From Pseudarthrobacter sp. MM222 (GTDB lineage Bacteria; Actinomycetota; Actinomycetes; Actinomycetales; Micrococcaceae): a stretch of 64,000 bases of DNA. A model generated the notes under the pieces. The model saw only the letters and a program-made list of their open reading frames with translations. It ran no database searches and was not told where the DNA came from. Position 1 is the first letter of the stretch; every line of letters starts with the position of its first letter. Shown piece by piece: positions 6,180 to 14,838 of this stretch. Location of the stretch: assembly GCF_947090775.1 (NCBI RefSeq), contig NZ_OX352321.1:3968001-4032000 (forward strand), given 5' to 3'. A program made the translations under genes and the position numbers.

Positions 6180-8063
6180 TTAGCGGCTGCGGCGTTCGTT
6201 CGACGCCGGAGCGGACGCGCGGCGGGGGCCGCCGGTGCGTGCCGGACGGCCTTCGCTGGAGCGGCCGTTGCCGCCGCCTGCGTAGGATCCGCCCGAGGTG
6301 CCGCCGGTGTTGGAGGACCAGACAGCGGCGTTTGCTCCGGTCTTGGCACCGGCTGCGGCGCGCTGGCCGGTTGCCGGACGTCCGCCGCGCTGGCCGCCGG
6401 TTGCGCCACCCGTGCGGGGTGCACCGCCGGAACGGGGTGCACCGCTGCGGGGAGCCGAAGCGCCCCGGGCGTCGCTGCGCCCTTCTGCGGCGCGGCCATC
6501 CGAGCCGCGGCCGGCCGAGGCGCGGCCACCCGCAGCCGGAACATCGTTGCGGTGAGTGCCATACGAGGTGGAGCGGCTGCGGACGCTGCGGCGCTCGGCG
6601 CGCTCGGCATCCAGCCTGTCCTCGTTGCGCTCGATGACGCGTTCTGCGGCGTTGCGGGCCGCGGCCTGGCCCTCATAGGCCACGGCACGGCGCTCGGCAC
6701 GGGGCAGGTCGGTGCGGGGAGCCTCGGCTCCAACGCGTCCGCGTCCGCCACGACCGCCACGGCCACCCGCGGTGGGCGCAGCCTGGGTGGTGCGGCGTGC
6801 GCGCTTTCGCTCGGCGTTTGCACCGGTGGAGCTGCCACCGCCCTGGTTGGACTTGGCGGCCAACAGCGCGGCGCGGGTGCGGGGATCGATTTTGTCTGCC
6901 ATTTCGCCGACCAGTTCCGCGACCAGCGGCGAGTTAGCGGTCACGCGCTCGAAGTTGACCTCGACGCCGGCAGCCTTCATCAGCTTCTTGACGTCGGACT
7001 GCTGCTCGGGCAGGGTCAGCGTGACCACGGTGCCGTCGGAACCGGCGCGGGCGGTACGGCCCGAGCGGTGCAGGTAGGCCTTGTGCTCTGTGGGCGGATC
7101 CACGTGGATGACCAGTTCGACGTCGTCGACGTGGACGCCGCGGGCCGCGACGTCGGTGGCTACCAGGACGCGGACCTCCCCGGAGGAGAACTCGGCCAGG
7201 TTGCGGTCACGGGCATTCTGCGAAAGGTTGCCGTGCAGATCGACGGCGGGGATGCCGGCGTCCGTCAGGGTCTTTGCCAGCTTGCGGGCGTGGTGCTTGG
7301 TGCGCATGAAGAGCACGCGGCGGCCGGCGCCCGAGGCGAGCTCGACGATCAGCTGCTTCTTGACGGTCTGGTCGTTGACGACCAGCACGTGGTGTTCCAT
7401 CGTGGTGACCGCGGCCTGTGATTCATCCACGGCGTGGGTCAGCGGGTTGGACAGGTAACGCTGGACGATCTTGTCCACGCCGTTGTCGAGAGTGGCGGAG
7501 AAGAGCAGGCGCTGGCCCTGGCTGGGGGTCATGTCCATGAGCTTCTTGACCACCGGCAGGAAGCCGAGGTCGGCCATGTGGTCCGCCTCGTCCAGGACGG
7601 TGATCTCGACGCCTTCGAGGGTCAGGATGCGCTGGCGGATCAGGTCCTCCAGGCGGCCGGGGCAGGCGATGACGATGTCAACGCCGGCACGCAGGGCCTT
7701 TTCCTGGCGGGCCTGGGAGATGCCGCCGTAGATCACGGTGGTGGTCAGGCCCATGGCCTTGGCCATCGGCTCGATGGTGGCGTTGATCTGGGTGGCCAGT
7801 TCACGGGTCGGCGCGAGGACCAGGCCCATGGGGCGGCCGGGCTTGCGGAAGTGCTTGGCTTCCCGCTCGGCGAGTCGTGCCACAAGCGGGATGGCGAACG
7901 CGATGGTCTTACCGGAACCGGTGCGGCCGCGGCCCAGGACGTCGCGTCCAGCCAGGGTGTCCGGGAGGGTCTTGACCTGGATGGGGAACGGCTCCACGAT
8001 CCCCTGGGCGGTGAGGGTGTCGGCGAGGGCCTTGGGCGTGCCGAGGGCAGCAAAAGTAGTCAT
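6180..8063 (-). CDS. DEAD-box ATP-dependent RNA helicase with Arg/Gly-rich tail
   Basis: A 627-residue RNA helicase. The core (about 1-380) has the Q-motif (PFPIQ, residues 25-29), Walker A GRTGSGKT (46-53), PTRELATQI, VLDEADHMADLG (DEAD box), FSAT, VATDVAARGVHVDD and HRSGRTARAG. The last 220 residues are a low-complexity basic tail of Arg/Gly/Ala repeats with GGRGGRGGRGR and several SGGAPRTGG-like units, suitable for non-specific RNA binding. Such RhlE/CsdA-type enzymes remodel ribosomal precursors and mRNA, often at low temperature. The ATG at 8063 is chosen; a TTG at 8072 would add three residues. No strong ribosome-binding site is visible. Confidence 0.92.
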   Translation of the reverse strand: MTTFAALGTPKALADTLTAQGIVEPFPIQVKTLPDTLAGRDVLGRGRTGSGKTIAFAIPLVARLAEREAKHFRKPGRPMGLVLAPTRELATQINATIEPMAKAMGLTTTVIYGGISQARQEKALRAGVDIVIACPGRLEDLIRQRILTLEGVEITVLDEADHMADLGFLPVVKKLMDMTPSQGQRLLFSATLDNGVDKIVQRYLSNPLTHAVDESQAAVTTMEHHVLVVNDQTVKKQLIVELASGAGRRVLFMRTKHHARKLAKTLTDAGIPAVDLHGNLSQNARDRNLAEFSSGEVRVLVATDVAARGVHVDDVELVIHVDPPTEHKAYLHRSGRTARAGSDGTVVTLTLPEQQSDVKKLMKAAGVEVNFERVTANSPLVAELVGEMADKIDPRTRAALLAAKSNQGGGSSTGANAERKRARRTTQAAPTAGGRGGRGGRGRVGAEAPRTDLPRAERRAVAYEGQAAARNAAERVIERNEDRLDAERAERRSVRSRSTSYGTHRNDVPAAGGRASAGRGSDGRAAEGRSDARGASAPRSGAPRSGGAPRTGGATGGQRGGRPATGQRAAAGAKTGANAAVWSSNTGGTSGGSYAGGGNGRSSEGRPARTGGPRRASAPASNERRSR

Positions 8064-8238
8064 ATGTTTCAAAGGTCTTTCAGGCGGTATCCATGCGGAT
8101 ATCGGCCCCCGGTGCCGGTTGGCCCAGGGGTTCGCCGAAGAAAAGTCAGGTGATCAACCGGGCTGCTACAACCTTGCGGCAGTGGCGGCCGGGACCAAAT
8201 AGAACGCGTTCATCGACGCAGGATGTGCCTCTCACATG

Positions 8239-8329
8239 AAAAAACCCACTCCCTGCGGACGGATTCCGGAGGAATCCAGCAGGGGAACCGGTGGATGAAC
8301 CGGAACCGGTCAATCAAGACCATAGTGGG
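8239..8329 (-). ncRNA. structured RNA element with terminator, upstream of the helicase
   Basis: Read on the minus strand, CCCACT (8324-8329 complement side) pairs with AGTGGG (8245-8250) and is followed at once by six T residues (8239-8244). Inside lie two further hairpins: ACCGGT arms (8305-8310 and 8287-8292), and a long one with CCCTGC/GCAGGG plus GGATTCC/GGAATCC arms (8251-8284). The closed multibranch plus U-tract fits either a small RNA with its own terminator or an elaborate terminator of the upstream small gene. The rest of 8064-8530 (467 bp without a gene) shows no other clear element. It does not have the C-rich loops of 6C RNA. Confidence 0.5.
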
Positions 8330-8530
8330 CATCACTGCACATCAAGTTCCACCAGTCTACCATCCGGTCCGGCCTTGGCCCGCTTCCGGCGGCACGGCTG
8401 CCCCCAGATGCCGCGTCGCGGGACCTGGCTGGCGCCCGGCCGACCCTCCCGCCGGGTCCGGGGGAGGGTCGGGCCGGGCCGGGCCGGCGACGCTACCAAA
8501 GATCGGCGCCACGTTCCGCCACGCCCCTGG

Positions 8531-8971
8531 CTACAGGGCGAGGCTGGGCGCCTGGAACAGGGGAACGTGCGACGTCGGGCGTGCCCTGGCCCCCGATCCG
8601 GCCTTCGCCGAACCGCTGCCCGCCAAGGCAATACCGGCAGTTGCGGTTCCGGCGGCGGATCCGACCGGTGCGGTTCCGGCGGCGGATCCGACCGGTGCGG
8701 CGGCGGTTCCGCTCATTCCGGATCCGGCAGTCGCGGTGCCGTGCGGGGACGTCTCCGCCGGACCCGACGTGCGGAGGATGACCAGCGCTTCGACGTCGAT
8801 CAGCCTCCTGGCCCCAGTCCTGGAGTCCACGATCCAAAATAGATCCATGGATGCAACCGTCTGGTTGACCCGTCCCCGGTGGAACAGTTTGCCGTTGTGC
8901 CAGGCCTCGATCTCGTCCCCCACCGACAGCTCCGCACTTGATTGGACCCGCCGGGCCTCCTCTGCAGCCAT
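8531..8971 (-). CDS. conserved hypothetical protein with Ala/Gly/Thr-rich tail
   Basis: The first 70 of 146 residues form a compact domain: VGDEIEAWHNGKLFHRGRV, then MDLFWIVDSRTGARRLIDVE. It looks like a small beta-barrel and I associate it with a short family of unknown function in Micrococcaceae. The rest is low-complexity, with a tandem 9-residue unit (PVGSAAGTA twice) encoded by 27-bp DNA repeats. The start has an excellent Shine-Dalgarno (GGAGGAG) upstream of the ATG at 8971. The tail is probably disordered and expansion-prone. Function unknown. Confidence 0.65.
   Translation of the reverse strand: MAAEEARRVQSSAELSVGDEIEAWHNGKLFHRGRVNQTVASMDLFWIVDSRTGARRLIDVEALVILRTSGPAETSPHGTATAGSGMSGTAAAPVGSAAGTAPVGSAAGTATAGIALAGSGSAKAGSGARARPTSHVPLFQAPSLAL
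8643..8696 (-). repeat. 27-bp coding tandem repeat (two identical copies)
   Basis: 8643-8669 and 8670-8696 are identical and are followed by a degenerate partial copy. The repeat keeps the reading frame of the small hypothetical gene and adds a nine-residue unit to its C-terminal tail. Confidence 0.85.
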
Positions 8972-9119
8972 GGCCTGCTCCTCCCCCTAAATTCCAGCGC
9001 TTTTTGTTGTCGCCTTCAGCATGCCGCTGAAACGTTTCGGAGGCGTTTCCATGCGGTGATTTCTTTGTGTCCTTCTCAGGGCGGCCTGCCAGAATGAGGG
9101 AACCACGAGGAGGAGAATC

Positions 9120-9785
9120 ATGACGGATCACCAGCATCACACCCCCGGCGGCACGGAAGAGAGCACGGCCGCGCAGCTGTGGGACGAGAGATACCGCAGC
9201 AGGCCCAAGGTCTGGAGCGGGCGGCCCAATCCGCAGCTGGTGGCAGAAGCGTCCGGCTTGAAGCCGGGCCACGCCCTCGATCTGGGCTGCGGCGAGGGCG
9301 CGGACGCTCTCTGGCTGGCCAGCCGGGGCTGGACCGTGACGGCACTGGATGTCTCCGCCGTCGCGCTTGAACGGGCGGCCGCGCATGCCCGCGGGACGGG
9401 GCACGACAGCAACATCAAGTGGGTAGAGCAGGATCTCGGCACCTGGGTTCCGGAAGAACAGTACGAGCTGGTGAGCGCCCAGTTCCTGCACTCGACCCTG
9501 CTGCCGTGGCAGCAGGCCCTGCGCCTGGCCGCCGCCGCGGTGCGGATCGGCGGGACCCTGCTCATCGTCGGGCACCACCCCGAGGGGCTGCCGGCTTGGG
9601 GGAACCACCAGTCGGCCGAGAAGTACTTCACTGCCGAGGAAGTGGCCCGGGAACTCGGCATCGAGGCACCCGAGTGGCACCTTGACGTGCTGGACAGCCG
9701 GCGGCGCAGCGCGACCGGCCCGGACGGCGAGCCAGCGGAGCTCACGGACGCGGTACTGCGCGCCACCCGGCTCGCGGAACACTGA
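9120..9785 (+). CDS. class I SAM-dependent methyltransferase
   Basis: The 221-residue product has motif I HALDLGCGEGADALWLA (residues about 57-73), motif II TVTALDVS with the acidic ribose-binding residue, and a post-II segment around VEQDLGTW. The start AAQLWDERY...VWSGRPNPQLV is typical of the tellurite/thiopurine methyltransferase-like (TehB/Methyltransf_25) group. The substrate is unknown. The ATG at 9120 is preceded by AGGAGGAGAATC, a strong ribosome-binding site. It is divergent from the small hypothetical gene and convergent with the MFS exporter. Confidence 0.85.
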   Translation: MTDHQHHTPGGTEESTAAQLWDERYRSRPKVWSGRPNPQLVAEASGLKPGHALDLGCGEGADALWLASRGWTVTALDVSAVALERAAAHARGTGHDSNIKWVEQDLGTWVPEEQYELVSAQFLHSTLLPWQQALRLAAAAVRIGGTLLIVGHHPEGLPAWGNHQSAEKYFTAEEVARELGIEAPEWHLDVLDSRRRSATGPDGEPAELTDAVLRATRLAEH

Positions 9786-9833
9786 CCTCCGGTCCTGCCC
9801 TTACCGGCCGCCCAACCGGCCCGACGCCGGGGG

Positions 9834-11267
9834 TCAGCTGCCGCCAGACGTCCTGGCGACGCGCGGGGCGACCAGGACGGCGGCGACCCCGATGGCGGCG
9901 GTGAGCGCGAAGACGCCGGCGAAGGAGGCCGCCGTCGTCGGGAAGGCTGCAAACACGATGCCCGTGGCGGCCAAGGCCAGCGCGCCGCCGAGGGAATCGG
10001 AAATGGACATGGCGGAGCTGTTGAAGCCCTCAGTGTCTTTGGTGGACAGGGCCAGGGTCATGACGCTGAGGCGCGGATACAGCAGTCCCATGCCACCGCC
10101 GGCAAACACCCAGCCGGCAATTGCGACTGCTGCCGGCCAGCCAAGCGTGGTGGTCGTGAGGGTAAGGAAGACGGCGCCGAGGACCATGGCCGCCCCGATC
10201 CGGACCGCCCGGCGGTGATCCAGCCTGGGCCCGAGCCTGCCTTGGACGGCCGAGCCGGCCGCCCATGCGAGGGCTCCTCCGGTGAGGGTGAGGCCGGCAA
10301 AGGTCGGTGTGAAGTCGTAGCGTTCCACCAGCAGATAAGGCAGGTACACCTCCGTGCCAAAAAATGCCGCCGAGGCCAGCCCTCGGGTGAGGATCACACT
10401 GGGCAGCCCGCGGCGCGCTGTAAGCGTGCCGCGCGGGACGAGCGGTCGGACGGCCAGGAGCGCCAAGGCCACGGCGGCTGCCGCCAGCACACCACCGGCG
10501 ACAGGGACCTCGGCGGACAGGTTCAGGCCCAGCACGGCGAGCGCGGCCAGGGTTGCCCAGGCAAGCCGCCTATACCCTCCGGAAGGGCGGGCCGGTTCCG
10601 AAGCGGCGGGCTTGTCCCCCGCGGTGCCACCGTCCAAGGACTTCCGGGATTCCCGCCCTGCGGTCCCGTGCAGCCCGCGCACAGCCGGAACGATCATGAG
10701 CAACGCAGGAACCACCAGCCCCACCACGCCCAGAAAGACCCAGTGCCAGCTGGCAAGCTGGGCCACGAGCCCGGCAGCGAAAGGGCCCACGAGCGAGGGA
10801 ATCACCCACGCTGCGGAAAACGCGGCGAAGATCCTGGGATGCAGCACGGGCGGATAGACCCTGGCGACCACCACGTAGAGGGACACAGTCATGGCACCTC
10901 CGCCGAGGCCCTGCACCAGCCTGCCGGCGACCAGGGCGGGCATGCTCTGGGCCGTTCCCGCGATCAGCAGGCCGAGCACGAACAGGGCCACGGAAGCGTA
11001 CAGGGGACCCACCGGGCCGCGCCGGTCGGACCAGTTGCCCGCCGCTACCATGCCGATGACGCCGGTAGCGAGCGGGCCGGCGAAGGCGAGCGCGTACAGG
11101 GCCGCCCCGTCCAGCTCGCGGCTGACGAGCGGCATGATGGTGGTCACCGCCATGGATTCGAAGGCGGCGAGGAACACCAGGGCGCAGGCGCCGAGGGTCA
11201 CCAGCAGGTAGCTGCGGTGGAAGAGACCGGCTGATTCCGGGGCCGGGGCAGGGGCGGTTCGGGGCAC
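9834..11267 (-). CDS. MFS transporter (drug efflux type)
   Basis: A 477-residue major facilitator protein with about 12-14 hydrophobic helices and a polar, charged loop near the middle (KSLDGGTAGDKPAAS). Motif A-like GNWSDRRGPVGPLY follows helix 2, and GRLVQGLGGGAMTVSLYVVV matches helix 4/motif C of the proton-coupled exporters. It is probably a multidrug or metabolite exporter in the membrane. The start is GTG at 11267. Nothing indicates the substrate, and no regulator gene is adjacent. It ends 48 bp from the convergent methyltransferase. Confidence 0.85.
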   Translation of the reverse strand: MPRTAPAPAPESAGLFHRSYLLVTLGACALVFLAAFESMAVTTIMPLVSRELDGAALYALAFAGPLATGVIGMVAAGNWSDRRGPVGPLYASVALFVLGLLIAGTAQSMPALVAGRLVQGLGGGAMTVSLYVVVARVYPPVLHPRIFAAFSAAWVIPSLVGPFAAGLVAQLASWHWVFLGVVGLVVPALLMIVPAVRGLHGTAGRESRKSLDGGTAGDKPAASEPARPSGGYRRLAWATLAALAVLGLNLSAEVPVAGGVLAAAAVALALLAVRPLVPRGTLTARRGLPSVILTRGLASAAFFGTEVYLPYLLVERYDFTPTFAGLTLTGGALAWAAGSAVQGRLGPRLDHRRAVRIGAAMVLGAVFLTLTTTTLGWPAAVAIAGWVFAGGGMGLLYPRLSVMTLALSTKDTEGFNSSAMSISDSLGGALALAATGIVFAAFPTTAASFAGVFALTAAIGVAAVLVAPRVARTSGGS

Positions 11268-11444
11268 GGGCGGGGCCTGATCGGTAGTTCCGGACGCCGC
11301 CGCAAGGCCTCATCCGAAGTTGGGGCCCCGGCGCGTCCTGCTGCGGTTGGATGGAGAGCTGTCGGTGGAGCGTGCGGAAGGCTAAAGGGGAAGCATGCCA
11401 CAGCGGGTGCGTGGCGTGCACCACTCTTGAGGATTGGCGGCCGG

Positions 11445-12743
11445 TCAGCCACCGATGAAGCGGTCCCGCCCTGCGCGGTAGCCGAACACCGCGGCCAGCG
11501 CGCCGACCGCAAGGAAGAGTACCCCCGCCGAAGCAAAGGACCCCGTGGACTGGTGCAGCTGGCCGACCAGGAGCGTCCCGGTGGAGCCCAGCCCGTAGCC
11601 CACGCCCTGCATCATGCCGGACAGGTGGGCCGCGGTGTGGCCGTCGCGGGTGCGGAGCATGATCAGGGTCAGCGCGACGGCGGTCAGGCTCCCCTGGCCC
11701 AGGCCCAGCAGCCCGGTCCACAGCCAGATCAGCTCCAGCGGCCCGAAGATGCTTAGGGCGAATCCCCCGCCCGTCATCAGCGCCACCACGGCGCCGATGG
11801 CGCGCTGGTCCCGGAAACTGGCGGCCAGGGCAGGGGCGAAGAGGGAACCGAGCATCTGCAGCACGATCGAGGCGGAGACGATGAGCCCGGCCGTGCCGCC
11901 GTCCACCCCGCGTTCACGCAGGATGGGTGCCAGCCAGGCAAAGACGCTAAAGGACATCATTGCCTGCAGGACCATGAAGATCGTCACCTGCCACGCAATG
12001 GCCGAGCGCCACACGTTGACGCCGTCGGCGGCCTGCTGGTGCCGGCCAGAACGCTGCCGGACGGCCAACGGAAGGAACAGCATAAAGACGACGCCGGCGG
12101 GCAACGCCCAGAACCAGAGTGCGGCCGTCCACTCCCCCGTCACGGCGAACACCGGGTACGTGAACCCGGCGCCGAGGGCCGCGGAGGCGCAGATCGCCGT
12201 CGTGTAAAGCCCGCCCATCAGCCCCAGCCGGTGCGGGAAGTCACGCTTGACCAGGCCCGGCAGCAGTACGTTGCAGAGCGAGATCGCGGCACCGCAGGCG
12301 GCCGTCCCGGCCAGCAGGGCGGGAAGGTGCCCGGCGCCCGCGGCGTCCAAGGGACGCAGCAGCAACCCGGCGGTCAGCACCGCCATGGCGCAGAGCAACA
12401 CGCGTTCGGCGCCGAAACGGCGGGCGAGCACGGGGGCCAGCGGGGCGAACACCCCGAGCAGGGTAACCGGCACCGTGGTGAGGACCACCACCGCCCAGCC
12501 CGGCAGCCCGGCGTCGGCCGTTACCTCGGGAAGCACGGCGGAGAAACTTGAGAACACGGTGCGGAGGTTCAGGCCGATCAGGACCAGACAGAGTCCCAGA
12601 TAGACCAGCCCGCGGCGGCTGCCGACGCGGGTAGGCGCGGCCGCGGGGATGTCGTCGATCTCGGCGTCGACCAGCACGGAGCGGTCCCCGGCAGTGGGAC
12701 TGCTCCCGAACGTGGAGTCCGGGGCGTTCTGCGGTGATGTCAC
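11445..12743 (-). CDS. MFS transporter, CynX/NimT family
   Basis: The 432-residue product begins with about 50 polar residues, then the signature LVLIGLNLRTVFSSFSAVLPEV of the cyanate/nitroimidazole (CynX/NimT/YycB) MFS family, and has 12 hydrophobic helices. The GTG at 12743 is chosen; the frame stays open upstream to 12920 but that would overlap the start of trmB and add non-hydrophobic sequence. A 177-bp gap without features separates it from the other MFS gene. The substrate is unknown; family members move cyanate, 2-nitroimidazole or amino-acid-like compounds. Confidence 0.82.
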   Translation of the reverse strand: MTSPQNAPDSTFGSSPTAGDRSVLVDAEIDDIPAAAPTRVGSRRGLVYLGLCLVLIGLNLRTVFSSFSAVLPEVTADAGLPGWAVVVLTTVPVTLLGVFAPLAPVLARRFGAERVLLCAMAVLTAGLLLRPLDAAGAGHLPALLAGTAACGAAISLCNVLLPGLVKRDFPHRLGLMGGLYTTAICASAALGAGFTYPVFAVTGEWTAALWFWALPAGVVFMLFLPLAVRQRSGRHQQAADGVNVWRSAIAWQVTIFMVLQAMMSFSVFAWLAPILRERGVDGGTAGLIVSASIVLQMLGSLFAPALAASFRDQRAIGAVVALMTGGGFALSIFGPLELIWLWTGLLGLGQGSLTAVALTLIMLRTRDGHTAAHLSGMMQGVGYGLGSTGTLLVGQLHQSTGSFASAGVLFLAVGALAAVFGYRAGRDRFIGG

Positions 12744-12840
12744 GGTCCCTATTCTGGCAGGCCGCACCGCGCCCACCCTGTCAAGAGCAGCGGTCAGGCC
12801 GGCCCGCGGAAACCCGCTGAACTCCACTATTCTGGAAGGG

Positions 12841-13764
12841 ATGAGTGAAACCCCAGAATCCCCCCAGATGCCGCAGCCGTCCCGCCCGGTGACCCCCGGC
12901 AGCCAGGCCTCCTTCGGCACCTACGGCGGCCGGCCGGTCAGCTTCGTCCGCCGCGGCACACGCCTGCAGGGCCGGCGGCAGGCCGCCTGGGAAGAGCATT
13001 CCGACCGCTGGGCGGTCGAGGTTCCGCGGCATATAGCCAACACCTCTGTCCACCCGGACTACGAGTTCGACGTAGAGGCCGAATTCGGACGCGCGGCCCC
13101 GTTGATTGTGGAAATCGGTTCAGGGCTGGGCGACGCCGTCTGCCACGCCGCCGAGGAGAACCCGGACAAGGACTTCCTCGCAGTCGAGGTGTATACGCCA
13201 GGCCTGGCCAACACGCTGATCAAGATCAACAGCCGCGGGCTCAGCAACGTCCGCGTCGTGGAGGCGAACGCCCCGGAAGTGCTGGCCACGATGCTCCCGG
13301 CAGGCTCGGTCACGGAGCTGTGGGTCTTTTTCCCGGACCCGTGGCACAAGTCCCGGCACCACAAGCGCAGGCTCATCCAGCCGGCGTTCGCCGAGCTCGC
13401 CGCGCGCGCCTTGAAGCCCGGCGGCATCTGGCGGATCGCGACGGACTGGTCCAACTATGCAGTCCACGTGCGTGAGGTACTGGCCGGCTCCGCGGACTTC
13501 GAGAACCTGCACGAGGGCGAGCGCAGCGGCGGCGAAAGCCCCCTCACCCAGGTCTGGGAATCCGGGGTCGAGTCGCTGGTAGGCGGGGCGCCCGTCAAGG
13601 AGGGCCGGGCACCCGTAAGCACGGAACATACGGGTCCCAATGAAGGCACGGATGAGGCCGGTGGTTGGGCTCCGCGGTTCGAGGGCAGGGTCCTGACCAG
13701 TTTTGAGAACAAGGCACACGAGGCTGGCCGGCTCATCTTCGACCTCAGTTACCGGCGGCGCTAG
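12841..13764 (+). CDS. trmB: tRNA (guanine-N7-)-methyltransferase
   Basis: This makes m7G46 in the tRNA variable loop using SAM. The 307-residue product has the SAM-binding motif VEIGSGLGDAV, the EVYTPGLANTL segment, and the TrmB hallmark FFPDPWHKSRHHKRRLIQ with catalytic Asp and basic tRNA-contact residues. The C-terminal IATDWSNYAVHVREVL and the final region containing FENKAHEAGRLIFDL also match. The first 55 residues (Pro/Gln-rich, then SFVRRGTRLQGRRQ) are a common actinobacterial extension, and an insertion around residues 240-275 makes it longer than E. coli TrmB. It is divergent from the CynX-type transporter with a shared 97-bp promoter region. Confidence 0.93.
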   Translation: MSETPESPQMPQPSRPVTPGSQASFGTYGGRPVSFVRRGTRLQGRRQAAWEEHSDRWAVEVPRHIANTSVHPDYEFDVEAEFGRAAPLIVEIGSGLGDAVCHAAEENPDKDFLAVEVYTPGLANTLIKINSRGLSNVRVVEANAPEVLATMLPAGSVTELWVFFPDPWHKSRHHKRRLIQPAFAELAARALKPGGIWRIATDWSNYAVHVREVLAGSADFENLHEGERSGGESPLTQVWESGVESLVGGAPVKEGRAPVSTEHTGPNEGTDEAGGWAPRFEGRVLTSFENKAHEAGRLIFDLSYRRR

Positions 13765-13862
13765 GGACACGACGGCGGGTAGCGAAGCTTGCCGACAGAC
13801 CAGCCCGCCGCAGATTCCCTGCCCGGTCCGGAACCGGCAGCCCTGTTCCCAAGAAGCACGGC

Positions 13863-14759
13863 GTGGCAGGATTACGGGAGGCGCATCCGCTGGGCAGGAA
13901 TGTGCTCGGCGGAACTACCGAGACAGTTGAGGGACCGAACATCAAAAGAGAACTGAAGGGCGCCGCCGACGCCGCCGAGGACATTACCAACTCCCGGGCA
14001 CTTGAGCTGGTGGCCCGTGCCGGGTTTGCCGTGAGCGGCATCCTGCATCTCCTCATCGGCTTGGTCGCGATCCGTCTCGCCATGGGCGGCCAGGGCGAGG
14101 CGGACGTGAGCGGTGCAGTCGCGCAGCTCGCCAGCCAGCCGGCCGGACCGGCGCTCCTCTGGGCGTCTTTCGCGGCCTGCGTCGCACTGGCGCTCTGGCA
14201 GGCGAGCGATGCCATCTTCGATTTTGAACACCTCCCGGCCAAGAAAAAGCTGGGGAAGAAGCTCAAGGCCGCGCTTCAGGCCGTGGTGTACGCCGGGCTC
14301 GCCCTGACCTTGGCATCGTTCGCCAACGGCGCTGGCAAGGAGCACACCGCCTCCACGAGCGACCTCACAGTGTCCGTGATGAAGGCCCCAGGAGGGTACG
14401 CCCTCCTGGTCGCCATCGGCGCGGCCGTTGCCGTCACCGGGATCATCTACGCCATCCGCGGTTTCCGGCAGTCCTTCAAGAAGTACCTCCGGCTGCCGTC
14501 GTCGGAGCGGGCTCGGACGGCGGTAACGGCCCTTGGCGTGGCCGGCTACGCCGCCAAGGGCATCGCCCTGCTCCTGACAGGCGTGCTCATCATCGTCGCT
14601 ACTGTGACGGCGCACCCCGAGGAATCAACCGGAATCGACGGCGGACTGAAAGGCCTGCGCGAGCAGCCGTACGGCGTGTATATGCTGGCCGCCGTGGGCG
14701 CCGGTCTGATCTGCTACGGCGTTTTCATGATGGTGCGCGCCAAGCTCGCCAAAATGTAG
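13863..14759 (+). CDS. DUF1206 membrane protein
   Basis: The 298-residue protein contains three repeats of a two-helix unit (around residues 45-110, 130-195 and 215-295), each with an aromatic/Gly pattern such as LVARAGFAVSGILHLLIG and GVAGYAAKGIALLLTGVL. That threefold arrangement defines the DUF1206 family. The function is unknown; it is an integral membrane protein. The start is uncertain: GTG at 13863 has a weak AAGAAG upstream, and the conserved part begins near KRELKGAADAAED about 30 residues later. It is probably monocistronic. Confidence 0.75.
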   Translation: MAGLREAHPLGRNVLGGTTETVEGPNIKRELKGAADAAEDITNSRALELVARAGFAVSGILHLLIGLVAIRLAMGGQGEADVSGAVAQLASQPAGPALLWASFAACVALALWQASDAIFDFEHLPAKKKLGKKLKAALQAVVYAGLALTLASFANGAGKEHTASTSDLTVSVMKAPGGYALLVAIGAAVAVTGIIYAIRGFRQSFKKYLRLPSSERARTAVTALGVAGYAAKGIALLLTGVLIIVATVTAHPEESTGIDGGLKGLREQPYGVYMLAAVGAGLICYGVFMMVRAKLAKM

Positions 14760-14838
14760 CGTGCCTTGGCGGCGGGCTTGCGGCCGCTCCTGTCCCGTCA
14801 GTGGTGCTTCCGGTCCCGGCGCCTGGCACCCGCTCCCG

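Noticed and set aside
5973..7421. 482-codon + strand frame opposite the DEAD-box gene
   Set aside because: The encoded sequence is low-complexity Gly/Ala/Arg and runs into the MBL gene end; no domain or start signal.
8239..8329. 6C RNA or tRNA-like identity for the structured element
   Set aside because: The loops lack the run of Cs that marks 6C RNA and there is no T-loop/anticodon pattern. It is kept as an unassigned structured element.
12744..12920. Extension of the CynX-type transporter start to 12920
   Set aside because: It would overlap the trmB start and add non-hydrophobic sequence; GTG 12743 fits the family N-terminus better.
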